Of a stretch of DNA of 64,000 bases, positions 28,035 to 36,490 are shown one piece after another. The position numbers were made by a program, and so were the translations under genes. Below the pieces are notes generated by a model that ran no database searches, was not told the origin of the DNA, and saw nothing but the letters and a program-made list of their open reading frames with translations. The stretch lies in the NCBI GenBank assembly GCA_963839475.1, contig CAWIVH010000015.1, positions 124,001-188,000 on the forward strand, read 5' to 3'. The DNA is from CAWIVH01 sp963839475 (GTDB lineage: Bacteria > Acidobacteriota > UBA6911). Every line of letters starts with the position of its first letter. The stretch's first letter is position 1.

Positions 28035-30707
28035 TCAGAGCATCTGGCGGGAGATCATCCTGGCGAACAGGCCATCCTGGGCCGCCAATTCGGCGAAGTT
28101 CCCTTTCTGCACGACCCTGCCTTTTTCCATCACGTAAATCCGATTAGCGTTACGTATCGTGCTGAGCCGGTGCGCGATCACTATGCGGGTCACTTTCAGA
28201 ACCTCCAGGCTGCCGCTGACGATAGCTTGTGCGCGATTGTCGAGCGCGCTGGTGGCTTCATCGAACAAAAGTATCCGTGGCCGGAACACAAGGGCGCGCG
28301 CGATGAGCAATCGTTGCCTTTGCCCCATGGAAATGTTGCCTGCCCCTTCGCTGATGAACGTGTGCATCCCCATCGGGAAGGACTCGATGTCGCCGGCAAT
28401 TCCGGCCTGGCGGGCGGCTTCCCATGCCTGGTCGAGGCTGATGGATGTTCCCGCCGCGATGTTTTCGAAGATCGAGCCAGAGATCAGGTTGCTGCTCTGG
28501 AGCACAACCCCGAGCTGGCTCCGCAGCGATAGAACATCGAGTCCGTTCAGGTCCTGGCCGTCGTAATAAATCGTTCCTGACGTGGGGATCTCGAAGCCGA
28601 GAAGCAGGCGCAGCAGGGTCGATTTCCCGCTGCCGGATGGGCCCACAATGGCGACAAACTCGCCCGCTTCGGCCTCTATGCTGACGTCTTCCAGCGTCAG
28701 TGGTCCGGAGTCGCGGTAGCGAAAAGTGACATGCGCCGTCGCGATCCTTCCTTTGAGTGTTCCGGGATCCGACTTGCTGGGGTCGATCTCCGGTTCGGCG
28801 GCCAGGATCGGCTTCGCCCTTTCCCACAGGCTCACGACATGCAGGAGTTCGACCACCGTGTTGCTGAGAAAGGTCATCGATCCCATGAAGAGGCCGAATG
28901 CCGTGTTGAAGGCGAGGAATGAGCCGACGGAAAGTCCTTCGCTCCCCGCTGAAAACAAAGCCCCCCCGGCACTGAGGAAAATGGCCGCCGTCGCAATCGG
29001 GGGAATGGTCTGATTCAGCGTGCCCACCCCGTCTCGCAGACGCTGGATGGAGAAGCTCAGTTGTTGTTGCTCGCGATATTTCCCTCCCCAGGTTGCGAAA
29101 GCGAAACGCTCTGTGCCGGAGACCCGCAGCTTGGAGATGCCGTTGATCAGCTGGATGGTCAGACCCGTGAGGTGCCCTTCGAGTGCCTGGAGGGCACGAG
29201 TTTTGCCACGGATTCCGGATCCAGAGATCAGCATCGCGGCCGCGACGATTATTGCGGCGGCCAGGCCGATGAACGCCAGCGACCCGCTGTAATAAAACAT
29301 CAGAGCCAGGTTCACGAGCGAGGCGCAGGAGCCGAAGATCATCTGCAGGCTTGTGCCGCTCAAAAGGCGAAACATGGTGCTGATGGACATGGCGCGCGAC
29401 GACAGGTCGCCCGTGGAGAATTTGCGCAGGAATGCGGGCCGGAGCCTCAGCACGCGATCCCAGACTGCCGCCTGCACCAACGAATTGGAAGCTGTGGTCA
29501 GGCGGGCGGCGGCGAATACTTCGATCAACTCGAACAACGCTTTCCCTAAGGCAACCGCTATGAGTCCCATTCCCAGCTGATAGAGAAGCGAGCGGTCCGC
29601 GTCGGGTATGGAGTAGTCGATCAATGCCGCGGTGGCTATCGGCACAAAAGTCGAGAGCAGCATTCCGGCCAGAATGGTCCCGATAATCACCGCGATGTCG
29701 AGATTGCGGCCCTTCAGGGCGAAGGCAAGCGTCTGTTTAAGCCGTTCCATTCGGGCGGGCAGCGGCCAGTAGAGCATATATCCGAAAGGTTGCAGTGCCG
29801 CAGCCTTGCCTCGATTCATCTTCGAAGCCTGCCCGGTTTCGGGGTCTACGATCGTGTAGCGGGTTGCTGATGGGATCAATGCGACGGGATTCCCGTCTTC
29901 AAGCCGGAATGCCAGCAACGGCCCGCAATCCCTGGTCCACCATTTGCCCGTCAGTGCAACCTTTCGGGTTCGGAAGTGAGCCTGCCGCGCCACGGTGCGC
30001 AATTGATCCTCGATGTTGCAGCCAGGATCGAGAGTCTTTGGCGCATGGATGTGGACCCCTGCGGCCCGCCCCAGGGCATGGACCGCGACAAGGAGAGGAG
30101 AGCCTGTAACGGATACCAGTTCTGCAGTTGCTGGTTGTGCCACCGTAGTCAATTCGGCGAGCACGCGCCGCGTCGCGTCGCGAAACTGCCTTTCCCTGTC
30201 CTTCAGCAGCGCCACCCGCTGCGCTGTTTCCTTCTGCCCCAATTCCTCGAGCCGCGTGAAAAATGAGTCGTGAATGGCATCCAGCCACTGTTCGAGCGGC
30301 CGGGCCGCAGGTCGATGCGGGGCTTGAAATGCGCCCGACCCGCCGAAAACGGATTCAAGCTTCCCCGACCAATTCACGATCAACCGGCCGGGCCCGGATT
30401 CTGCACAAAGGTCATCATCCACCGCCGGCAATCGGCTCATCACCAGTTCGGACGGCTCGAGAGACACAGCAAGGAGGATGAACCCCGCTTTGGATGAAGC
30501 CGCTGCGAAAAGAGCATCGCCCGCAGCCACGGTGAAGAGATAACGGCGGCGGCCGGTTGGTTTTCCTGCTTCGCATCGGCTGGAAAACACAGCCAGTGAG
30601 CCTGCAAGGACAAACCAGACGGTGTTCGGCTCAGTCAGCAGCAGGAGATTGTTGCCTGGCACCAGCCTTTTTTCCCCTTGGAGTGTGTCCATTGACAACT
30701 TGCTCAA
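28035..30707 (-). CDS. NHLP-type RiPP export ABC transporter, permease/ATPase subunit with long N-terminal domain
   Basis: The 890-aa protein has three regions. Residues 1-300 are a soluble N-terminal extension typical of the second NHLM exporter subunit. Residues about 320-600 are a type I ABC membrane domain. Residues about 640-890 are the nucleotide-binding domain, with Walker A GPSGSGKST, signature ISMGQRQRL and Walker B ILLFDEATSALD. The peptidase domain is absent, and its partner gene supplies it. The start TTG at 30707 overlaps the stop of the upstream gene (TTGA), so the two are translationally coupled. It is the last gene of the export operon and probably forms a heterodimer with its neighbour to secrete the lanthipeptide. 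Confidence 0.9.
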   Translation of the reverse strand: MSKLSMDTLQGEKRLVPGNNLLLLTEPNTVWFVLAGSLAVFSSRCEAGKPTGRRRYLFTVAAGDALFAAASSKAGFILLAVSLEPSELVMSRLPAVDDDLCAESGPGRLIVNWSGKLESVFGGSGAFQAPHRPAARPLEQWLDAIHDSFFTRLEELGQKETAQRVALLKDRERQFRDATRRVLAELTTVAQPATAELVSVTGSPLLVAVHALGRAAGVHIHAPKTLDPGCNIEDQLRTVARQAHFRTRKVALTGKWWTRDCGPLLAFRLEDGNPVALIPSATRYTIVDPETGQASKMNRGKAAALQPFGYMLYWPLPARMERLKQTLAFALKGRNLDIAVIIGTILAGMLLSTFVPIATAALIDYSIPDADRSLLYQLGMGLIAVALGKALFELIEVFAAARLTTASNSLVQAAVWDRVLRLRPAFLRKFSTGDLSSRAMSISTMFRLLSGTSLQMIFGSCASLVNLALMFYYSGSLAFIGLAAAIIVAAAMLISGSGIRGKTRALQALEGHLTGLTIQLINGISKLRVSGTERFAFATWGGKYREQQQLSFSIQRLRDGVGTLNQTIPPIATAAIFLSAGGALFSAGSEGLSVGSFLAFNTAFGLFMGSMTFLSNTVVELLHVVSLWERAKPILAAEPEIDPSKSDPGTLKGRIATAHVTFRYRDSGPLTLEDVSIEAEAGEFVAIVGPSGSGKSTLLRLLLGFEIPTSGTIYYDGQDLNGLDVLSLRSQLGVVLQSSNLISGSIFENIAAGTSISLDQAWEAARQAGIAGDIESFPMGMHTFISEGAGNISMGQRQRLLIARALVFRPRILLFDEATSALDNRAQAIVSGSLEVLKVTRIVIAHRLSTIRNANRIYVMEKGRVVQKGNFAELAAQDGLFARMISRQML

Positions 30708-32926
30708 GATGCCGCCTCCCCAACCAAAGCCTCGCCCTCCTCTGCAATCAGGGCCGCATAGGAACCGCGCCGCCTGAGTAGTTGCTCATGTGTTCCGCGT
30801 TCCGCCACCTTCCCCTGGTGCAAAACAACGATCTCGTCACAGTCGCGAATTGTGCTGAGCCGGTGTGCGATGATGACGCATGAACAACCACGCCGGCGCA
30901 AGTTCAGGTCGATGAGCCTTTCCGTCTCGGCGTCGAGCGCGCTGGTGGCTTCATCCAGGACGAGGATTGAGGGATTGTTGACCAGCGCCCGCGCGATTTC
31001 GAGCCGCTGCCGCTGGCCCCCGCTCAGATTGCGAGCTCCTTCATCCAGCTTTGCGTCATAACCCCCGGGCAGGGAAATGATGTCGTCGTGAATGCAGGCA
31101 TCCACGCATGCCCGGACCAGGTCCTCCTCCGGAATGGACGAGCACCATAACGACAGGTTTTCCCGCACGGAGCCTTCAAAAAAGAAAATGTCCTGCTCGA
31201 CCATCGAAACAGACGTCGTCAGGATGGCGCGCGGGATCGCAGAGCGCAGCTTGCCGTCGAAGAGAACCTCGCCTTCCCACGGTTCGTAGAGGCCGCAAAC
31301 GAGTTTCGCAATCGTCGATTTCCCGGACCCGCTTGGACCCACGAATGCGACACGATGTCCGGGCTCGATAGAGAGATCGAGCTTTTCGATCAAGGGAGCT
31401 GCTATTGGATTGTAGCCAAAGGTCAGGTTCCGCAGCTCCACCTTTCCTTCCAGACGGACACGATTCTGCAAGCCCCCGTCCGGTTCCTCCGGCTCACGCG
31501 CCGCGGGATCTTCCTTTTCGAGAAGCACGTCATCCAATCGATTCAGGTCACCCTTGAGCTGCTGCAGCGTGGTTCCCAGCCCCAGGAGGTTCGTCAGCGG
31601 CGATTGGAAACTCTGCATGAGGCTCTGGAACGCGACGAGCATCCCGATGCTGAAGAGTCCGTTCATCACGCGGGCCCCGCCCACAAGAAGTACCAGTGCG
31701 GTGGTGAGTCCCGAGAGGAATGAAGGAAGGACTCCGAGAGCCTGGTTCGTCAGGCCGAGTTCGTGCTGGGAATTGATGGCCTTGGCGTAGGTGCCGGCCC
31801 AGCGCGCGAAAAAAGCCGACTCCAGCCCGGAGGCTTTCAAAGTTTCGATCCCCTGGAGGCCGGCGGTCGCGAGCCCGTGCGCTTTCCCGTACTCCTGGGA
31901 AAGCCTTATGTTGGCATCTTCGCGCCGTCGGGCGATCCACCTCAGGGCGAGCAGACTGATCGCGGCTGAGGCCACTCCAATGGAGGCAAGCACAGGGTCG
32001 TAGTAGAACATGACCAGCGCATAGAATGCGATCATGAACAGGTCGATGACCGTTGTCGCCAGTCGGCCCGACATAACGGCAGCGACCTCGCTGTTGATTT
32101 CCACCCGGCTGCTGATTTCGCCGGCGTAGCGCTGGGCGTAGAAGCTGATCGGAAGGCGCAACACCAGCCAGAGGAACCTGCTGGACAAGACGACGGCCAG
32201 CTTGATTTTGAGGGCTCGCAAGAATTTCAGCTGCCACAGTGTTAGAGCGCCCCTCAGCAGCGCAGTCAGGATCATCCCCAGCACAAGCGGTTTCAACCAG
32301 TCGTCCATCCCCTGCACCAGCACGTTATCCACAAAAATCTGGCTGAATACAGGGATGGCGAGGCCCGGCAATACCAGGAGAAACCCGAGCAGCACGCAGA
32401 ACAGGAGTGCGGCCAGAGAGCCTTTCAATCGCTTCCAGAGCGCCGGGAAGACGCGCGCTTTGGTGCCCCCTTTGGCAAAGCCCTCGGCAGGTGTGAAATA
32501 AATCACGATGCCGGTGTAGGATTCCCTGAATTCCTGGATAGACACCGTCCGGGGGCCGCTTGCAGGATCGTTCAGGTAGACGCGTTTTTTGCCGATGCCC
32601 TCGACCACCAGGAAGTGGTTGAAGTTCCAGAAGACGATATAGGGACAGGAGATGTCGCCCAAATCGCCGACATCGACCGAGTAGGCATGAGCCTCGAGGC
32701 CATAGCGCCGGCCTGCCTGGAGCATGTTGGATGCCTGGCTTCCGTCGCGCGAGACCCCGCAGGCGCGGCGCAATTCCGTCAACGGCACATGGCGTCCGAA
32801 GTACGCCAGCACGATTCCCAACGAGGCGGCTCCGCACTCGACCGCCTCCATTTGCAGCAGCGTGGGTGTTCTGGCGCGCCCTCCAAAGAACCTGCCGACG
32901 ATCGGCCACGATCTAATAGATTCCAC
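30704..32926 (-). CDS. NHLP-type RiPP export ABC transporter with C39 leader peptidase
   Basis: The 740-aa product has an N-terminal C39 peptidase domain (about 18-150): catalytic Cys31 in EAVECGAASL, His in FWNFNHFLVVEG and Asp in VYLNDPASG. A six-helix ABC membrane domain (about 175-460) and an ATPase domain (Walker A GPSGSGKST, signature NLSGGQRQRLE, Walker B ILVLDEATSALD) follow. C39 domains cut after GG in leader peptides during export. The lanthipeptide precursor at 35031-35252 has exactly such a GG site. The start GTG 32926 is preceded by AGGGAG and overlaps the HlyD-like gene by 14 bases. All catalytic residues appear intact. Confidence 0.93.
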   Translation of the reverse strand: MESIRSWPIVGRFFGGRARTPTLLQMEAVECGAASLGIVLAYFGRHVPLTELRRACGVSRDGSQASNMLQAGRRYGLEAHAYSVDVGDLGDISCPYIVFWNFNHFLVVEGIGKKRVYLNDPASGPRTVSIQEFRESYTGIVIYFTPAEGFAKGGTKARVFPALWKRLKGSLAALLFCVLLGFLLVLPGLAIPVFSQIFVDNVLVQGMDDWLKPLVLGMILTALLRGALTLWQLKFLRALKIKLAVVLSSRFLWLVLRLPISFYAQRYAGEISSRVEINSEVAAVMSGRLATTVIDLFMIAFYALVMFYYDPVLASIGVASAAISLLALRWIARRREDANIRLSQEYGKAHGLATAGLQGIETLKASGLESAFFARWAGTYAKAINSQHELGLTNQALGVLPSFLSGLTTALVLLVGGARVMNGLFSIGMLVAFQSLMQSFQSPLTNLLGLGTTLQQLKGDLNRLDDVLLEKEDPAAREPEEPDGGLQNRVRLEGKVELRNLTFGYNPIAAPLIEKLDLSIEPGHRVAFVGPSGSGKSTIAKLVCGLYEPWEGEVLFDGKLRSAIPRAILTTSVSMVEQDIFFFEGSVRENLSLWCSSIPEEDLVRACVDACIHDDIISLPGGYDAKLDEGARNLSGGQRQRLEIARALVNNPSILVLDEATSALDAETERLIDLNLRRRGCSCVIIAHRLSTIRDCDEIVVLHQGKVAERGTHEQLLRRRGSYAALIAEEGEALVGEAAS

Positions 32927-34229
32927 TGATCTCCCTCAGGAAAGGAAGGATGTACGTCGCCGGCGATCTCATTTCGACGGTGATTCTCCCGGTGGTCGTC
33001 GTTCCCGCAGTGACGCGCAAATCCGGGCCTTTGGAGGAGGACCATCTGTAGCCGCTGAAGGTGGCGGGGTCGGCCTCCAGCTCAGCCACGACTTCGATCC
33101 GGGGCTCGTCCCTGAGGAGACGGGTCGCGATCTCAGGGGTGCCCAGCAGCAGCGCAGCGCCTTCCCTGGTGACGGGAAAGGCCGATACCGAGGATACTTT
33201 TCCCAATATGCCGCCGAACCTTTCGCGTTTGACCGTATCCGGAGTGGCCTGAATGACCATACCGGTCTTGACCCTCTTTCCGTCACGAACCGGAAGGTAG
33301 GTCACGCAAACGAGCCCGCCCGATGGCTCCTGAATCTCGATCGATGCGACCCGTGTCCCCGGGATCATCACCTGTCCCAGGTTGGTTGCGACTTCCACCA
33401 CGGTGCCCGAGTGTTCGGCGACAATGCGGGTGTTTCGTTCCAGCTGCACTTCGTAGAGTGCTATGGTTTTCCGTAGCTCCATGATCTGATTTTTGCGGGT
33501 GGTGGAGGCCTCGAAAAAGGTACGTGCCAGCTCCTTTGCGCTGGTTTCCAGCTGCTGAACCTGTCCCGCGATTTCGCTGCGCAGGGCTTTTAGATCGGAG
33601 ATTTTGGATTGGTTTTCGAGATAGTCCCGCTGCGCCTGCAACAGGTCCGCGGACGACTTGGGTTCGAGTCCTTGTCTGACGACGTCCTGGAGGCTCTCGA
33701 GCCTCGCCTTCAGGACCGGAGCAAGAGCTTCGGCCGCGTTGATGCTGTCGTCGCGGCTGGAAGCCTGGATGAGCAGAAATTTCTTGCGCTCCGCGACGTC
33801 CCGGGCCTGCAGTCGAAGCTGTTCCTGCTGCAGGGCGGATTTCTGCCGGTCCTGGGTTTCGAGTTCCACAAGCCGGGAGCGGTCTTCCTGCATCTGCTTC
33901 CGGATTTCAGTTTGATCCACGAGGCCCAGGACATTGCCCCGGAGCACCGGATCGCCGACGCGCAAATTGAAATTGACAAGCTTGCCCGTGGCCTGCGACT
34001 GGATCTCGACAATCTTACGCGGCCGGATGATGATGCCCTGGCCGCTCACCGTCGTGGGCAGGCGGCCCAGGATGCACCAGCCGACGACCACGCCCGTCAG
34101 CGCCAGCATAGTGGCCATCATCAGCCAGTGCTTCGAGGAGACGATCCGGATCAGCTGGTCCAGCCGTTCCGGAGACGACATTCTCTCGAGGGCTTCTTTC
34201 CGGAATATCCCCTGCGATCCTTCCGACAC
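32913..34229 (-). CDS. NHLP-type bacteriocin system secretion protein, HlyD family
   Basis: The 438-aa membrane-fusion protein has one membrane helix near the N-terminus (WLMMATMLALTGVVVGWCI) and a biotinyl-lipoyl-like domain (GRLPTTVSGQGIIIRP, IQSQATGKLVNFNLRVGD). A long coiled coil spans about 110-260, rich in Lys, Glu, Gln and Arg. A second lipoyl half (NTRIVAEHSGTVVEVATNLG) and a beta-barrel end follow. It links the ABC exporter pair to the periplasm. GTG 34229 is chosen because GGAGGGGAG stands just before it. The frame is open to 34259. It lies 21 bases downstream of the cyclic-nucleotide-binding gene stop. Confidence 0.88.
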   Translation of the reverse strand: MSEGSQGIFRKEALERMSSPERLDQLIRIVSSKHWLMMATMLALTGVVVGWCILGRLPTTVSGQGIIIRPRKIVEIQSQATGKLVNFNLRVGDPVLRGNVLGLVDQTEIRKQMQEDRSRLVELETQDRQKSALQQEQLRLQARDVAERKKFLLIQASSRDDSINAAEALAPVLKARLESLQDVVRQGLEPKSSADLLQAQRDYLENQSKISDLKALRSEIAGQVQQLETSAKELARTFFEASTTRKNQIMELRKTIALYEVQLERNTRIVAEHSGTVVEVATNLGQVMIPGTRVASIEIQEPSGGLVCVTYLPVRDGKRVKTGMVIQATPDTVKRERFGGILGKVSSVSAFPVTREGAALLLGTPEIATRLLRDEPRIEVVAELEADPATFSGYRWSSSKGPDLRVTAGTTTTGRITVEMRSPATYILPFLREISGIY

Positions 34230-34280
34230 GGGCTCCCCTCCGTGCGCTGTCCGGCGCAAGCGATTTGCAGATCGTGTTTC

Positions 34281-34817
34281 CTATTCTCCCCGCAAGCGCC
34301 TGATCATCCAGTCCATTCGAGCCCCGGCCACGTTCAGGGTCTCGAGCGCCGTCGTGCTGATCTCCTCGGCCGCCTCGGGGAGCCGGTCGTCCGCCGGTTT
34401 TCCATAACCCAAACGTGAAGTAAGGTTGCGGAGGCGACTGGCGAGAAAGACGGCGAGGGCGCGATAAAAGCGCGCCGCGAATGGGGGATCTTCCAGTTTC
34501 GCTTTCAGGGAGGCGGCAGGAATCGCAAGTACCAGCGAGTCCTCCAGGGCAACCACACTTGCCGACGGCGGCCGCGCATCCACGAACGATATCTCGCCGA
34601 CCACTTCGCCGGCCCTTAACTGGGATACTTCCTTCCCACCGATGGATGCGGCCCTGACGGAAAAGGCGCCGTCAAGGACGATGAAAACGTAATCGATTTT
34701 GCGGCCTTCTTCAATCAGGATGCTGTGTGCGGGGATTCTCTGACGCTTGCCTGCCGCGATCAGCCATTCGATGTCGTTGTCGTTGAGTACGCCCAGGATA
34801 TACAGCGCTTTTCGCAT
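34281..34817 (-). CDS. Stand-alone cyclic-nucleotide-binding domain protein in RiPP export operon
   Basis: The 178-aa product is a single cNMP-binding domain (about 1-125). The phosphate-binding-cassette-like block is GEVVGEISFVDARPPSASVV, where GE and the later residues replace the canonical RxA arginine with a Ser. The C-terminal 50 residues are helical with no helix-turn-helix, so this is not a Crp-type regulator. Cyclic-nucleotide-binding proteins are known companions of NHLM export operons in cyanobacteria. It is probably a gate or sensor for the exporter and may not bind cAMP. GGAGCGG lies before the ATG. It sits between lanA and the HlyD-like gene. Confidence 0.8.
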   Translation of the reverse strand: MRKALYILGVLNDNDIEWLIAAGKRQRIPAHSILIEEGRKIDYVFIVLDGAFSVRAASIGGKEVSQLRAGEVVGEISFVDARPPSASVVALEDSLVLAIPAASLKAKLEDPPFAARFYRALAVFLASRLRNLTSRLGYGKPADDRLPEAAEEISTTALETLNVAGARMDWMIRRLRGE

Positions 34818-35030
34818 GACCGCTCCGCTCGTACGAATTCCAGGCTCAGGCCATTATCATGGAGGGTTCTTCAGCGGCAAAGCAAAAAGTGCCGATGCAG
34901 GTTGAGGCTGGCAGCCGGCATATACCGGCTGTTTGGGTTTCAATCAAACTAGTTTTGAGCGCAACTCCAACCGGTTTTCTGTCGTGTTCATCGGTACCCA
35001 CGCGGATTCGCCCGGAAATGCGGTGCGCCT
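34818..35030. other. Gap between precursor gene and export operon
   Basis: 213 bases. A perfect 7-bp stem (CAGCCGG at 34912-34918, CCGGCTG at 34925-34931) with a 6-base loop lies here, without a following T-run. It could attenuate or stabilise the precursor transcript relative to the export genes. No second precursor with a GG leader was found on either strand. Confidence 0.4.
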
Positions 35031-35252
35031 CTAACCCGAGTAGGTCTGACAACCTGAAGTGATGATGCCGGTGTTTGAGGCACTGGCGTTTCCAGAGATC
35101 ATGCACCTCATGGTGGGCCTATTTAAAATCGTTGCCCCTCCCTTGACGTCACCGGCCTCCGTATCGGTAAGTTCGCGAATTATTTCCTTTTTGAGTTTCA
35201 GCTTCTTCGACACCTTTTTTTCCGGTTTTGATGCGATTTCTGATTTTTTCAT
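35031..35252 (-). CDS. Class I lanthipeptide-like precursor peptide
   Basis: The 73-aa peptide has a Lys/Glu-rich leader (residues 1-39) containing KLKLKKEIIRELTDTEAG and ending VKGG. This matches the leader style of many class I lanthipeptides (KLxLKKExIRxLxD...GG). The core (40-73) has Cys50 and Cys68, Ser at 53, 57, 59, 66 and 72, and Thr at 41, 47, 61, 65 and 70. At most two lanthionine or methyllanthionine rings can form, leaving several dehydrated residues. The leader is not of the nitrile-hydratase-like kind usually paired with NHLM exporters. CAGGAG lies eight bases before the ATG. LanB and LanC genes lie upstream on the same strand, and the C39 exporter lies downstream. Confidence 0.88.
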   Translation of the reverse strand: MKKSEIASKPEKKVSKKLKLKKEIIRELTDTEAGDVKGGATILNRPTMRCMISGNASASNTGIITSGCQTYSG

Positions 35253-35525
35253 GGCTATTACTCCTGACCGGTTTTATGGCGACACTGCCCGCGAATTGCA
35301 ACGCAGACAGCCTGATTCCGGCATTCTCCAGGCGAATTATAGTAGGGGTATCTTTTCTCTTGTTTGGCGCGCGAACGGATCATCATCGCCCTCCCAACAG
35401 AGGAATGCGATATTAGAGAAATCTTATCACAGCGCCTCCGTGGCGGGGAAGCAAATGCGGTTGCACACGAGTATTTTGGATTGCCTGTCTTTTTTGTATA
35501 GTCTGGGGAGGGGCATAGGTAAACC
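35253..35525. promoter_or_regulatory. Divergent regulatory region between lanA and AKR-like gene
   Basis: 273 bases separate the divergently read precursor and aldo/keto-reductase-like genes. A possible plus-strand promoter is TTGGAT (35476-35481) and TATAGT (35497-35502) with a short 15-base spacer, 24 bases before the AKR-like ATG. No operator palindrome was recognised. Confidence 0.35.
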
Positions 35526-36410
35526 ATGGAGCTGACAAGCCCGAGACGAACCACCCTTCCGCACTTCACGGATCGCCTTTTTCTTGGCAGGCAGAAAGTA
35601 CCGGTTTCACCTTTCTGCATCGGAATCGTGCACTCCCCGGAAACCATCGCCGTGGCTTTCGACCGGGGAATCAATTTTTTCTTTGTAAGTGCGGACATGC
35701 ATTGGCCCTTCTACCAGGCGACGAGGCAAGGACTTGAAAGGCTTCTGGCGCGGGGAAAGCATCTGCGCGAACAGATCGTTGTGGCCGCGGTATGCTATCC
35801 GACCCAGCCGGAATTCTGTTCGATGCCTTTTACAGAACTGCTGCAGGAAGTTCCGGGCCTGGGGAGAATCGACCTGTTGCTCGCCGGCGGCGCTTACGGG
35901 CATGAATTCCAGACCCGCCATGCCGTCTACGAACGGCACCTGCGGGCGGGTTTTGCCGGCGTCAGGGCGATCGGGGCCACCTTCCATGAGCGCAAAGCCG
36001 CCTTGGATGCAATCGACCGCGATCTGCTCGACATCGTCTTTATTCGATACAACCCCGATCATGCCAGCGCGAGGGAAGACATTTTCCCACACATCAAGAG
36101 TCGATCATCAACATTGTTGTACGGGTTTAAGAGCACGATCGGCTATACCGCGCCATCACGCCTGAATGAGCTCGGCATTCAAGGTGGTGTCTACTGGCAT
36201 CCGGCCATTACGGATTACTATCGCTTTGCCCTTTCGAGACCTGAAATCAACGGCCTGCTGATTGCACCGGGAACTCCCCATGAACTCCAGGAGCTCGAGA
36301 ACGCGCTGGAGGCCGGGCCGCTGGATGACGAGGAGGAACAATACCTTCTGGATTTGTCACTCGTAGGCAGGGGAATGGCCCAACTGGAAACGGAATCCGG
36401 ATCCTCATGA
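35526..36410 (+). CDS. Aldo/keto-reductase-fold protein lacking the catalytic tetrad
   Basis: The 294-aa product aligns by eye with aldo/keto reductases. The block after the first strand reads AFDRGINFFFVSADMHWPFY, where active enzymes have GINFFDTAxxYG, so the catalytic Asp and Tyr are not conserved. The strand that normally ends in the catalytic Lys reads VVAAVCY. The position of the catalytic His (DLYLLH) reads IDLLLAGGAYG. Later barrel blocks (VRAIGATFHERKAA, DIVFIRYNP, LLYGFKST) are retained. It is read opposite to lanA and converges on lanC. Either it is a non-catalytic RiPP-binding or assembly protein, or it uses different chemistry. GGGAGGGG precedes the ATG at about 12 bases. Confidence 0.72.
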   Translation: MELTSPRRTTLPHFTDRLFLGRQKVPVSPFCIGIVHSPETIAVAFDRGINFFFVSADMHWPFYQATRQGLERLLARGKHLREQIVVAAVCYPTQPEFCSMPFTELLQEVPGLGRIDLLLAGGAYGHEFQTRHAVYERHLRAGFAGVRAIGATFHERKAALDAIDRDLLDIVFIRYNPDHASAREDIFPHIKSRSSTLLYGFKSTIGYTAPSRLNELGIQGGVYWHPAITDYYRFALSRPEINGLLIAPGTPHELQELENALEAGPLDDEEEQYLLDLSLVGRGMAQLETESGSS

Positions 36411-36490
36411 TCACCGTCGGATGATGCAGATACGGAATGAGTCGAGGCCACGCAAAATTGGTAACTGCGATTTCCCAGCTGCTGACCCCG

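Noticed and set aside
34912..34931. Hairpin as intrinsic terminator downstream of lanA
   Set aside because: Stem is short and not followed by a T-run on the minus strand.
34846..35106. Minus-strand 86-aa frame overlapping the end of the lanthipeptide precursor
   Set aside because: Different frame, no GG leader or Ser/Thr/Cys-rich core pattern; overlaps the real precursor.
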